Assembly: GCA_020634795.1 (NCBI GenBank)
Contig: JACKAZ010000006.1
Location: forward strand, 186,001-250,000
Length of the DNA: 64,000 nt
Direction of reading: 5' to 3'
From: Ardenticatenales bacterium
GTDB taxonomy: Bacteria; Chloroflexota; Anaerolineae; Ardenticatenales; Ardenticatenaceae
The translations under genes and the position numbers were made by a program. This document shows, piece by piece, positions 46,658-55,768 of the stretch. Below the pieces are notes generated by a model, which had not been told where the DNA came from, did no database searches, and saw only the letters and a program-made list of their open reading frames with translations. Each line of letters begins with the position of its first letter. Position 1 is the stretch's first letter.

Positions 46658-48490
46658 ATGCAACGTAACGATATCCGCAACATCGCCATCATCGCCCACG
46701 TCGATCATGGCAAAACCACCCTTGTCGACAGTATGCTCCACCAGGCCAGCGTTTTCCGCGCCAACGAACAGGTGCGCGAACGGGTGATGGATTCCAACGA
46801 CCTTGAACGGGAGCGTGGGATCACCATTCTTTCCAAGAACACCGCCGTCCGCTGGGGCGAGACCAAGATCAACATCGTCGACACCCCGGGCCACGCCGAC
46901 TTCGGCGGCGAGGTCGAGCGGGTGCTCAACATGGTCGATGGAGTGCTGCTGTTGGTCGACGCGGTGGAAGGGCCGATGCCCCAAACCCGCTTCGTGCTGA
47001 AAAAGGCGCTAGAGCTGGGCCATCGGGCGATTCTGGTCGTCAACAAGATGGATCGCCCCAGCGCCCGTCCCGATTGGGTCGTCAACGAAACCTTCGACCT
47101 CTTCGTGGAGCTGGGCGCGACCGACGAACAGGCCGATTTCGAGATCATCTATGCCAATGGGTTGGCGGGCCACGCCGGGAACGATCCGGATGGCCTAGCG
47201 CCTTCGCTCACGCCCCTCTTCGAGGCGATCCTGCGGCTGCCCGCACCCGAAGTGGCCGCCGACGAGGCCGCACGCCTGATGGCGACCACGCTCGACTACG
47301 ACGATTACAAGGGCAGCATTGTGATTGGCCGGCTACACAGCGGAACCTTACAGCGGGGCCAACAGGTCGCGGTCGTCCATCCCCATCGCGCGCCGCGCAC
47401 CGGCAAACTTAAGGAACTCTTTCTCTTCGACGGCTTAGAGCGCAAGCCGGTGGAGGAAGTGGCCGCAGGCGATATTCTCGCGCTGACGGGGTTGGACGGA
47501 ACCAACATTGGCGACACCATCGCCGACCCCGCCGCGCCGGAGCCGCTGCCCCCGATCGAGGTCGAGGAGCCGACGGTGCGCATGGCCTTCACGGTCAACA
47601 CCAGCCCCTTCGCGGGGCGCGAGGGCGATTATGTGACCAGCCGCGCTTTGGGCGATCGGCTGCGCCGCGAGCTGGAGCGCAACGTGGCACTACGCATCGC
47701 CGAAACCGAGCGGCGCGACCTGTGGATCGTTTCGGGGCGGGGCGAGCTGCATCTGGCGATCTTCATCGAAACGATGCGGCGCGAGGGCTATGAACTGGCC
47801 GTGGGCAAGCCCGAGGTCATCTTCAAGGAGGTCGAGGGCGCGCGCTACGAGCCGATGGAGCAGGTCGAGGTCGAGGTGGCGGAGGATTACGCGGGGGTGG
47901 TGATCGAGATGCTGGGCAAGCGGCGCGGGCGGATGGAGGACATGCGCGTCCTGCCCGACGGCACCAACCATCTGACCTATATCATCCCGACACGCGGCTT
48001 GCTCGGCTTCCGCAACGATTTCCTCACCTCGACCCGTGGCACGGGTATCTTGCATTCCCTCTTCTACAGTTACGAACCGTACGCGGGCGAGATCGACAGC
48101 CGCGAGACCGGTTCGCTCGTCAACCTGGAACAGGGCACCAGCACGGCCTATTCGCTGGACAACGCCCAGCAGCGCGGTGCGCTGTTCATCGGGCCGGGGG
48201 TCGAGGTCTACGAGGGGATGATCATCGGCCAACACAATCGGCCGGGTGATCTGCCGATCAATGTGACCAAGCGCAAGCAGCTCACCAACTTCCGCGCCGA
48301 TGGCAAGGATGACGCGGTCCGGCTGACGCCCCCCATCGAGATGAGCCTTGACAACGCCATCGAATATATCGCCGACGATGAGTGGGTCGAGATCACCCCC
48401 AAGTCGATCCGGCTCCGTAAAAAAGTGCTCGACACGCAGCAGCGGATGAAGATCGAGAAGAAGGCGAAGCAGGCGCGGGAGGAGGCGTAG
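46658..48490 (+). CDS. typA: Translational GTPase TypA/BipA
   Basis: 610-aa ribosome-associated GTPase of normal length. Seen: G1 AHVDHGKTTLV near residue 14, RGITILSKNTAV (G2 region), DTPGHADFGGEVERVL (G3), VNKMDRPSARP (G4), then domains II, III and V and the TypA-specific C-terminal domain (GQHNRPGDLPINVTKRKQLTN). Start ATG 46658 with no strong ribosome site. Monocistronic. Confidence 0.97.
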   Translation: MQRNDIRNIAIIAHVDHGKTTLVDSMLHQASVFRANEQVRERVMDSNDLERERGITILSKNTAVRWGETKINIVDTPGHADFGGEVERVLNMVDGVLLLVDAVEGPMPQTRFVLKKALELGHRAILVVNKMDRPSARPDWVVNETFDLFVELGATDEQADFEIIYANGLAGHAGNDPDGLAPSLTPLFEAILRLPAPEVAADEAARLMATTLDYDDYKGSIVIGRLHSGTLQRGQQVAVVHPHRAPRTGKLKELFLFDGLERKPVEEVAAGDILALTGLDGTNIGDTIADPAAPEPLPPIEVEEPTVRMAFTVNTSPFAGREGDYVTSRALGDRLRRELERNVALRIAETERRDLWIVSGRGELHLAIFIETMRREGYELAVGKPEVIFKEVEGARYEPMEQVEVEVAEDYAGVVIEMLGKRRGRMEDMRVLPDGTNHLTYIIPTRGLLGFRNDFLTSTRGTGILHSLFYSYEPYAGEIDSRETGSLVNLEQGTSTAYSLDNAQQRGALFIGPGVEVYEGMIIGQHNRPGDLPINVTKRKQLTNFRADGKDDAVRLTPPIEMSLDNAIEYIADDEWVEITPKSIRLRKKVLDTQQRMKIEKKAKQAREEA

Positions 48491-48734
48491 AGCGTTGCGG
48501 TCGTCACTCACGGAAATCGAGAATCGGTGTGCCCTGTTGAACCTTGCGTATAGCTTTGTTTAGATGGCCCCACACCCCCGTACACTCACAGATCGCCATG
48601 CGCTGCATTCGTCCGCCGTGGTGCGCTGCCGCGCGTGGGACTTCTATTTGCCATTCGCCATGCCCTAACTTGAGCGGCAGCCAGCAACGCCCTATGACAA
48701 CGGTGACCAAACCATCTATTTTCAGGAGAAAGCT

Positions 48735-49949
48735 ATGTGGAACGGGGAACTCACCTCCGCGCTAGAAACCGTGTTACGTGACACCGTCATCACTGATGAC
48801 AGCCCCGGCACTTTGCTGCATGATTTCCAGACGATGCTCGATTTTGTTCGAGAGACAGAACCGACGCTGACACAGAGCCAGCTTCTGAAGTTGCAATCGC
48901 TACGCCCCTTGAACACGGCGTTGAAACGTTCCATCGACCACGGCTTGACGCGCCCCCTCCAAAAATCTTTCCCTAACATAAACGGTCTTTACCTGCTGCT
49001 GCGCGTTTCGGGCCTCACCGTTGTGCAGATACGGGAGAAGGAGGCGACCCTTATCCTCAATGAGCCGGTGGTGGAAATCTGGAACAACCTCAATGCCGAC
49101 GAGCGCTACGTCGCTTTGCTCGAAAACTGGCTTTTTCGCGGCGATGAAGCCGTACTTGGCGAACGCGGCGGTCTTTTGGGCTACAACAGACCCTTCTGGC
49201 TTTGGGCCGAGTTCGTACGCGATATGTTGATGGGCCGCAGACGGGGCGATGATTGGATCACCTTCACGCGCTATCGTCCCAAGCATCACAATTTGGCACT
49301 GATGGAACTTTTTGGATTGGTAAGGATCACCGATGGGCCAACTGTTCACAAACAAGCATGGCAGATTGAGGATGTACAGATTACAGCGTGGGGTCAAGCA
49401 GTCGCCGCCCTCCTGATCGGCACAGTTCTTGAGGATGATCGCATCTGGAACAGGCTGGATTCAGATGATGAATGGGTAAGCGACCTTCTGTATGAGACGC
49501 TCATCCCCTATCGGCCCAAACTACAGCAGCAGTTGGTGCTCCCCGCCCAATCCTTCCAACCCGGCAGCTACGTCTTCAAAGTTTCGCTCTCGCCATCGCT
49601 CTGGCGCAGAATCACTATTGACGCCGAGGCCACATTAGAGACGTTCAGCGATGCCATTCTTCGCGCCTATCAGTTTGACCACGACCATCTCTATCTCTTT
49701 CGCTATCCCTCGCCCTACGGGCGTCCGATTCAAGCGTTTCATCCTTATATGCAAGAACAAATCTCTGTGGACGAGGTGCGAATTGGCGATTTGGGGCTAC
49801 AAGCTGGCTCGCAGCTGCTCTACAATTACGATTTCGGGGACGATTGGCGCTTCGACGTGCTACTAGAGCGGATCGATGCGGCTGACCCAACATTGAAAGG
49901 CTATCGGCTGGGTGAAAAGCGCGGCCGATCCCCCCAACAGTACAGATAA
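48735..49949 (+). CDS. Protein with C-terminal PRiA4_ORF3-like domain
   Basis: 404-aa protein. The last 140 residues match the plasmid pRiA4b ORF3 family (SYVFKVSLSPSLWRRITIDA, FDHDHLYLFRYP, YNYDFGDDWRFDVLLERI, ending RGRSPQQYR). The first 260 residues are an alpha/beta region with a helix-turn-helix-like middle (LALMELFGLVRITDGPTVHKQAW) and no recognised family. AGGAGAA precedes ATG 48735. The domain is often found near mobile elements, but no other element sequence is adjacent here. Function unknown. Confidence 0.72.
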   Translation: MWNGELTSALETVLRDTVITDDSPGTLLHDFQTMLDFVRETEPTLTQSQLLKLQSLRPLNTALKRSIDHGLTRPLQKSFPNINGLYLLLRVSGLTVVQIREKEATLILNEPVVEIWNNLNADERYVALLENWLFRGDEAVLGERGGLLGYNRPFWLWAEFVRDMLMGRRRGDDWITFTRYRPKHHNLALMELFGLVRITDGPTVHKQAWQIEDVQITAWGQAVAALLIGTVLEDDRIWNRLDSDDEWVSDLLYETLIPYRPKLQQQLVLPAQSFQPGSYVFKVSLSPSLWRRITIDAEATLETFSDAILRAYQFDHDHLYLFRYPSPYGRPIQAFHPYMQEQISVDEVRIGDLGLQAGSQLLYNYDFGDDWRFDVLLERIDAADPTLKGYRLGEKRGRSPQQYR

Positions 49950-49959
49950 GTCGCGGCCC

Positions 49960-52521
49960 ATGATCCACCTTCACGACCTGCTGGCCGCCACGAACGGCAC
50001 GGTGCTTGGCAGCGCCGGTGCCACGCAGTTCGACGGTTTCGCCTTTGATTCGCGCTTGGTGCAGGGCGGCGAGCTGTTCGTGGCCGTCAAGAGCGAGCGC
50101 GGCGATGGCCACGACTACATCGCCGAGGCCGTCGCGAAAGGGGCACGCGGTCTGTTGCTCCACCAAACCCCCACCGCGTCGTTCCCCGTCACGGTCGTGC
50201 AGGTCGATGATACGCAGCGGGCACTCCAGCGGTGGGGACGCTACATCCTGCGCCATTACGGCACGTCGGTCATTGGCGTCACGGGCAGCACGGGCAAAAC
50301 CTCGACCAAAGAGGCGATCGCGCAGCTCTTGGGCGAGGACGAGACGCTCTTCAAAAATCCAGGGAACTGGAATGGGCGCTACGGACTGCCCCTCGCGCTC
50401 GGCCAGTTAAGTGCGAGCCATCGTCGCGCCGTCTTGGAAATGGCGAGTGACAGTTTGGGCGAGATCGCCGATCTGGCCGCGCTGGCCCCACCGCGCCTCG
50501 CGGTGGTCACCACTGTGCAACCGGCCCACCTCGACACCTTTGGCAACTTGGACGGCGTAGCCGCCGAGAAAAGTGCGCTGGTGAACGCATTGCCCCCCGA
50601 CGGCTTGGCGCTGCTCAACGGCGACGACCCACGGGTGGCGGCGATGGCTGCGCAGAGCCAAGCCCCCGTCTGGCGTTACGGTCTCGGCGACGACCTACCG
50701 ATCCGCGCCAGCGAGATCTCGCTATCGACAGCGGGCATGGCCTTCACGCTGCATTTGGCGCCGCCCGTCGTGGCCGAACGCCGTTCCCTCCGTTGCACCA
50801 CCCCGCTGCTGGGCCGTCACCTGCTCTACCCCATCTTGGCGGCGGTCGGTGTGGCGCTGCACGCGGGCATTCACCTTGACGAAATCGTTGAACGAATCGC
50901 GGCCCTGCGGCGCTTGGCGGGGCGCTTGACCTTGCTGGACGCGGTGAATGGGGCGATGCTGCTCGATGACAGTTACAACGCCAGCCCAGCCGCCGTCCTT
51001 GCCGCGCTGGAAACATTGGCCGAATTGCCCTGCCGACGCCGCGTGGCCGTCCTCGGTGAAATGGCCGAGCTGGGCCAAGCCAGTGACGCGGCCCATGCGG
51101 AGGTGGGGCGGCGGGCGGCGCAGTCCGTCGATCAGTTGGTGACCAAGGGGGCAGGCGCACAGCGGATCGCCCAAGCCGCGCTGGCTGCGGGTATGGCCAC
51201 GACCGCTGTCACCACCGCTCACACCGCCGAAGATGCAGCCCGTGCCGTGCTGCGCGAAATCGGCGAAGGGGATCTGGTGTTGCTGAAGGGGGGTATGGTG
51301 GCACGGCTGGAACAGGTCGCGTTGCTGCTGCTGGCCGATCCCGAGCGGGATGGCGATAAGCTGGTACGCCAAAATGCGGCGTGGCAGCAGATCGGCAGTC
51401 GTCCGGTCGAACGACCGACTTGGATCGAAGTCGATCTGGCCGCCATCGCTCAGAATGCTAGCACGCTGAAAGCCATCGTTGGCCCCGATGTGGCGCTGAT
51501 GGCCGTCGTCAAGGCGGACGGCTACGGCCACGGCGCGCTCCGCGTGGCCCAGACCGCGCTGCTCAACGGCGCGACATGGTTGGGCGTGGCGACGGTCAGC
51601 GAGGCCCAACCGCTGCGCCACGCGGGGATCGAGGCACCGATTCTGGTGCTGGGCTACACCCCCGCATGGCAGGCGCGTGACGCGGTGCGGCTCGGGCTGC
51701 GCGTCACCCTCTTTTCGCTGGATGTGGCGCAGTCGCTCTCGGCGGCGGCGCGAGCGCTGGGGCGGCAGGTCGCGGTTCATATCAAGGTCGATACAGGGAT
51801 GCACCGGCTGGGGCTGCCCGCCGATGAAGTGCTCGACTTCGTCGAGGCGGTCGCTGCGCTCGATGGACTGCGGGTCGAGGGGCTGTTCACCCACTTCTCC
51901 GTGGCCGACAGCGCCGAGGGCTGGTATACCACCTTCACCCAACGTCAGCTTGATGCGTTCGGCGCGGTGTTGGCCGCGCTGGACGAGCGGGGCATGAGAC
52001 CCCCGATCGTCCATGCCGCCAACAGTGCGGGCACGCTGGCCTGGCCCGCCGCTCACTTCGACATGGTGCGTCCGGGGATCGCGCTCTATGGCCTTGCGCC
52101 CTCCGCTGATGTGGCGCTGCCCGACGGCCTGCGCCCCGCACTGAGCTGGAAGACGCAGATCGCGCAGGTGAAGCGGTTGCCGCCCGACAGCTACATCAGC
52201 TACGGCGCGACCTACCGTACGGCGACTGAGGAACAGATCGCGGTGATTCCGGTGGGTTACGCGGACGGTTTCCGGCGCGCACCGCAGAACTGGGGCGAGG
52301 TGTTGGTGCGCGGCCAGCGGGCGCCGCTGGTGGGCCGCGTTTGCATGGATCAGGCGATGATCCGCGTCGATCACATCCCGGGCGTGCGGCAGGGGGATGA
52401 GGTGGTGCTCATCGGGCAGCAGGGGGCGGCGCGGCTCAGTGCCGAGGAAGTCGCGGCACGGTTGGGGACGATCTCCTACGAGGTGGTTTCGGAGATCTTG
52501 GCGCGGGTGGCGCGGGTGTAA
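49960..52521 (+). CDS. Bifunctional MurF ligase / alanine racemase
   Basis: 853-aa fusion for peptidoglycan precursor synthesis: the racemase makes D-Ala and the MurF part adds D-Ala-D-Ala to UDP-MurNAc-tripeptide. Residues 1-455 are MurF (ATP loop GSTGKTS at 109-115, NPGNWNGRYGLPLAL, LLDDSYNASPAAV). Residues about 482-853 are alanine racemase with the PLP Lys518 in AVVKADGYGHG, VDTGMHRLG, and the catalytic Tyr region SYGATYR plus VGYADGFRR. Start ATG 49960 begins the MurF domain; a frame to 49912 would overlap the preceding gene. Such MurF-Alr fusions are known from Bacteroidota and other phyla. Confidence 0.95.
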   Translation: MIHLHDLLAATNGTVLGSAGATQFDGFAFDSRLVQGGELFVAVKSERGDGHDYIAEAVAKGARGLLLHQTPTASFPVTVVQVDDTQRALQRWGRYILRHYGTSVIGVTGSTGKTSTKEAIAQLLGEDETLFKNPGNWNGRYGLPLALGQLSASHRRAVLEMASDSLGEIADLAALAPPRLAVVTTVQPAHLDTFGNLDGVAAEKSALVNALPPDGLALLNGDDPRVAAMAAQSQAPVWRYGLGDDLPIRASEISLSTAGMAFTLHLAPPVVAERRSLRCTTPLLGRHLLYPILAAVGVALHAGIHLDEIVERIAALRRLAGRLTLLDAVNGAMLLDDSYNASPAAVLAALETLAELPCRRRVAVLGEMAELGQASDAAHAEVGRRAAQSVDQLVTKGAGAQRIAQAALAAGMATTAVTTAHTAEDAARAVLREIGEGDLVLLKGGMVARLEQVALLLLADPERDGDKLVRQNAAWQQIGSRPVERPTWIEVDLAAIAQNASTLKAIVGPDVALMAVVKADGYGHGALRVAQTALLNGATWLGVATVSEAQPLRHAGIEAPILVLGYTPAWQARDAVRLGLRVTLFSLDVAQSLSAAARALGRQVAVHIKVDTGMHRLGLPADEVLDFVEAVAALDGLRVEGLFTHFSVADSAEGWYTTFTQRQLDAFGAVLAALDERGMRPPIVHAANSAGTLAWPAAHFDMVRPGIALYGLAPSADVALPDGLRPALSWKTQIAQVKRLPPDSYISYGATYRTATEEQIAVIPVGYADGFRRAPQNWGEVLVRGQRAPLVGRVCMDQAMIRVDHIPGVRQGDEVVLIGQQGAARLSAEEVAARLGTISYEVVSEILARVARV

Positions 52522-52523
52522 GG

Positions 52524-52544
52524 ATGGCGAATAGCGAATGGGGC
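52524..52544. repeat. 7-bp tandem repeat, ATGGCGA type
   Basis: ATGGCGA, ATAGCGA, ATGGGGC starting 2 nt after the murF-alr stop. Confidence 0.65.
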
Positions 52545-52610
52545 AGGGGTTCCGTCTAGCCGAACCGCCTTACACGGCGTGAATCGCGAATCGGGGATAG
52601 GTGCGGAGCC

Positions 52611-52935
52611 CACACGGTCGGGCACGGCGGCCCACACGGTCGGGCACGGCGGCCCACACGGTCGGGCACGGCGGCCCGACCCTACGGGCACCCACAAACC
52701 ATGGCCGCCATGTAGGGACGACCCGCCGTGGTCGTCCGTTGCCGCGCATGCACGGCGATTGTCACGCGATGTCGGGCACGGCGGCCCACGCGGTCGGGCA
52801 CGGCGGCCACCCACAAACAATAGCCACCGTGTAGGGACGACCCGCCGTGGTCGTCCGGCTGCGCATGCACGGCGGCCCACGCGGTCGGGCACGGCGGCCC
52901 GCGCGGTCGGGCACGGCGGCCCGACCCTACGTTGA
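52611..52935. repeat. Block of REP-like hairpin repeats (two unit types)
   Basis: Type A: a 22-bp unit whose core GGTCGGGC-ACGGCG-GCCCGACC can fold as a hairpin; three tandem copies start at 52611, 52633 and 52655, with further degenerate copies to about 52932. Type B: GGACGACC-CGCCGT-GGTCGTCC at 52716-52737 and 52835-52856, each within a longer copy that also carries CCCACAAAC and GCGCATGCACGGC. The block is in the 510-nt gene-free gap between murF-alr and the response regulator. Confidence 0.88.
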
Positions 52936-53010
52936 CGCATCGCTCGATTGCGATTCGCGCCCCAGCCGCCAACTCGAACAAAACGCCCCGAAGGCTATGC
53001 AATCAGTCGA

Positions 53011-53031
53011 TTGCCCCTTGCCCCTTGCCCC
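53011..53031. repeat. 7-bp tandem repeat TTGCCCC abutting a stop codon
   Basis: Three perfect TTGCCCC units; the next base begins the stop codon of the minus-strand response-regulator gene. Confidence 0.85.
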
Positions 53032-53676
53032 TTACTCAATCGCCAGAATCTTGCGTTCGAGCGCGACGGTCACGGCGGAGGTGCGATCATTGACCCCGAG
53101 CTTGCCGTAAATATGCAACAGATGGGTTTTGACGGTCGCCTCGCTGATATGGAGCTGTCGACCGACCTGCCGGTTGCTGTTGCCGGTCGCCACCAGGGAC
53201 AGCACCTCGATCTCACGCTCGCTTAACTGTTCGGCGGCGGGGGTGCGCACGTAGTTGAGTAACCGTGTCGCAACGGCGGGGGTCAACATCGTTTCGCCCC
53301 GCGCGGTGGCCCGCACCGCGCGAAACAGCTCTTCGCGCGGGGTATCTTTCAACAAATAACCGGTTGCGCCCGCTTGGATGGCGCGGACGATGTCGGTGTC
53401 GTTGTCGTAAGTGGTCAGCACGAGGACACGGGTTGGGAGCGTCTGACTCTGGATCGCTTCCAGTAAGCCCACCCCGTCCAAAACGGGCATTCGCAGATCG
53501 AGCAGCGCCACATCGGGCTGCAGCTCGTCGATCAGCCGATGCCCGCTGCGGCCGTCTGCCGCGTCGCCCACCACCTCGAAGTCGGGTTGGCTGGCCAACA
53601 TGCCCCGCAGCCCTTCGCGCACCACGGGATGATCATCAATGATCACGATGCGAATGGCCCTCTTGTTGTGCTTCAT
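53032..53676 (-). CDS. LuxR-family response regulator (DesR/LiaR-like)
   Basis: 214-aa regulator for the adjacent kinase. Receiver with DD at 14-15, phospho-acceptor Asp60 in VALLDLRMPVLDG, Lys in YLLKDTPREE; C-terminal LuxR helix-turn-helix (LSEREIEVLSLVATGNSNRQ, ISEATVKTHLLHIYGKLGV). Overlaps the kinase gene by 4 nt. Together with the ABC-2 transporter upstream it forms a self-regulated unit; its operator may be the ATCCACC repeats at 56752-56814. Confidence 0.93.
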   Translation of the reverse strand: MKHNKRAIRIVIIDDHPVVREGLRGMLASQPDFEVVGDAADGRSGHRLIDELQPDVALLDLRMPVLDGVGLLEAIQSQTLPTRVLVLTTYDNDTDIVRAIQAGATGYLLKDTPREELFRAVRATARGETMLTPAVATRLLNYVRTPAAEQLSEREIEVLSLVATGNSNRQVGRQLHISEATVKTHLLHIYGKLGVNDRTSAVTVALERKILAIE

Positions 53677-54926
53677 GGCTCTCGTGGTCCCATCGGAAGG
53701 TTAATGACGATCGTCGTCCCCTCTTGGGGCGCGCTTTCGATGAGCAGCGTCCCGTTCAACTGTTCCACCCGCTCGCGCATCGCGGTCAACCCATAGTTGC
53801 CGGAGAGCAAGCGGTCACGATGCGGCTTCTGGCCGTCGATCCCTACCCCGTCGTCTTGCACGTCCAGCACCACCTCGTCGTCCATGTAGGAAAGCGTGAT
53901 CGTGACCGCCGTGGCTTGGGCATGTTTGTAGACGTTGGAGAGCGTTTCCTGCACGGCGCGCAACAGGGTGACTTCGCGCTCGGTATGGAGCGGACGCACC
54001 GCACCGGTGACGGCCACCGCCACCGCAATGCCGGTGGCCTCCTGCCATTGCGTGGCGACCTGTTGGACGATTTTCGGCAACGGGGAGTCGGATTCGGGGA
54101 AAAGACGTAACTCGTCCACCACGGCCCGCGCCGCCGCCAAACTTTGTCGCGCACTCCGTTTGGCTTGGTGTAGATGATGCTTCGACAGTGTGGCGTGGGC
54201 TGGCATCGCTTGCTCGGCCGCCTCTAAATGCATCACCACACTCACAAAGCCCTGCGCCAGCGTATCGTGGATGTCACGGGCCAGTCGTTGTCGTTCCGCC
54301 AGCGCGCCCGCGGTTCTTTCGGCCTGCCCCAACTCGGCTTGAGCGGCCTCTAGCTGATGGATCAGCGCCTTTCGCTCGGCGCTTTGACGGATGATCGCGG
54401 AGATCCAAAGATAAAGTAGGAGCGCGGAGGCCAGCCCCGCCAACGGGGAAAGGAGCGCGGGGTCGTTCCAATGCAGGTCGCGCCACCCACTGCCCCACAT
54501 CGCCAGAAGAAATAAGAGGATGCTGACCGGTACGGCCCACCGTGGGGTGAGTGTGTAAAAAATGAGGGCGAAGAGCGCAGTCAGCGTCAGGTAAAATATG
54601 GGATCTTGTTGGATGAGTAGATACCATAGAAGGATCCCGACCGCGATGTAGAGCACCCCCTGCCATTGGTGGTTACGCCAGTCGCTATCCCGCCCCCGCT
54701 GTCGCAGCCCGATCAGGTGCCAGCCGAAGAGTAGCAGGACCAAGAGGATCGTGGTGGCCCACGTTCCGCCGACGGGGGCGGGACGCCTCCACATCAGGTA
54801 GCCGAGCGGAACGGCCAGCGAAATCACAAAGATGGCCGTCCAGATCCAGGCCCAACGCCGCCACGTGTCGACCATGAGGGGGCGCGGCGCGGGCGCGGTG
54901 GGTTGTTCTACGGCCTGATGGCGCAT
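53673..54926 (-). CDS. DesK/LiaS-type sensor histidine kinase
   Basis: 417-aa kinase with five to six membrane helices packed in the first 180 residues and almost no extracellular loop, so it senses within the membrane. Coiled linker at 183-210, HisKA_3 with His220 in RLARDIHDTLAQGFVS, HATPase with ETLSNVYKHAQA and DDGVGIDG. Followed by the regulator (4-nt overlap) and preceded by the ABC-2 permease gene (67-nt gap). Likely monitors membrane stress or the transporter itself. Confidence 0.93.
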   Translation of the reverse strand: MRHQAVEQPTAPAPRPLMVDTWRRWAWIWTAIFVISLAVPLGYLMWRRPAPVGGTWATTILLVLLLFGWHLIGLRQRGRDSDWRNHQWQGVLYIAVGILLWYLLIQQDPIFYLTLTALFALIFYTLTPRWAVPVSILLFLLAMWGSGWRDLHWNDPALLSPLAGLASALLLYLWISAIIRQSAERKALIHQLEAAQAELGQAERTAGALAERQRLARDIHDTLAQGFVSVVMHLEAAEQAMPAHATLSKHHLHQAKRSARQSLAAARAVVDELRLFPESDSPLPKIVQQVATQWQEATGIAVAVAVTGAVRPLHTEREVTLLRAVQETLSNVYKHAQATAVTITLSYMDDEVVLDVQDDGVGIDGQKPHRDRLLSGNYGLTAMRERVEQLNGTLLIESAPQEGTTIVINLPMGPREP

Positions 54927-54993
54927 GGGGCAGCTCCTCGCTCTACTGTGCCAACGCCATCATAACCACATCGGGCCGATCCGGCAAGGGGCT

Positions 54994-55731
54994 TCATTCC
55001 CAACGGAAGAGCCGCGTGGCCAGCACCACCCCGATCACCATCATCGCGAGCAGGGCCAGCAGGGCGATCATGTTCCAGCTTCGCGTGAACCACAAATCTT
55101 CCAACAGGATCACCACCTGTGTCAGCGGCAGGAATTCTCCGATCCGCCGGATGTTGTCCGGCAACGTCTCGCGGGGCATCGCGGCGCCGGAGAGGAAGAT
55201 CATCGGCATCAGCAGCGCCATGCCCACGGCCTGCGCCGAGCGTGTCGTGGGAACCAACCCCGCCAGTACAAAGCTGACGGCGCTGAAACTGACGATGCCG
55301 AGCAAGATGCCAAAGAAGAGCTGGATCGGTGCTTCCGGCATTCGCAGGTTAAAGACGAGCTTGCCCGCAATCAGCAGCAGCCCCGTCCCCAGCAGTGCGG
55401 CCAGCAGATTGACGATCAGCATGGCGCCGAAAATCACCCACGGCTGCGCGGGCGTGGCCCGAAAGCGACGCAAGACACCCGATTCGCGGTAGCTGGCCAG
55501 GCCAACGGGCAGCGAGATCAGGCCCAGCGTCCCGATCATCAGCCCGACATAGGCCGGGACGGAGACATCCACCGACCCCAGCCCGCCGAACATCTCGGAC
55601 GGCTCATTCCCGAAGATGGCGCCAAAGATGAAAAGGAGGACCAGCGGAAAGGCCAGGGTGAAAAAGACACTGGCTGGCTCGCGCAGAAAAAGCTTGAACT
55701 CGGCGATCGTCATTTGGATGAGAGATTTCAT
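54994..55731 (-). CDS. ABC-2 type transporter permease
   Basis: 245-aa membrane subunit with six hydrophobic helices. Seen: MKSLIQMTIAEFKLFLREPASVFFTLAFPLVLLFIFG in the first helix region, the extracellular-facing insert FGNEPSEMFGGLGSVDVSVPAY, and the conserved ABC-2 signature with FLSGAAMPRETLPDNIRRIGEFLPLTQVV near residues 178-207. Lies 37 nt behind the ATPase gene. Exporter of drugs, lipids or peptides by family; substrate unknown. Confidence 0.92.
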   Translation of the reverse strand: MKSLIQMTIAEFKLFLREPASVFFTLAFPLVLLFIFGAIFGNEPSEMFGGLGSVDVSVPAYVGLMIGTLGLISLPVGLASYRESGVLRRFRATPAQPWVIFGAMLIVNLLAALLGTGLLLIAGKLVFNLRMPEAPIQLFFGILLGIVSFSAVSFVLAGLVPTTRSAQAVGMALLMPMIFLSGAAMPRETLPDNIRRIGEFLPLTQVVILLEDLWFTRSWNMIALLALLAMMVIGVVLATRLFRWE

Positions 55732-55768
55732 CGAACTCCTCGTTTCGTGGTCGTATGGCTGTGGCTCG

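Noticed and set aside
50722..52374. 550-codon minus-strand frame
   Set aside because: Shadow of murF-alr caused by high GC; no domain signal.
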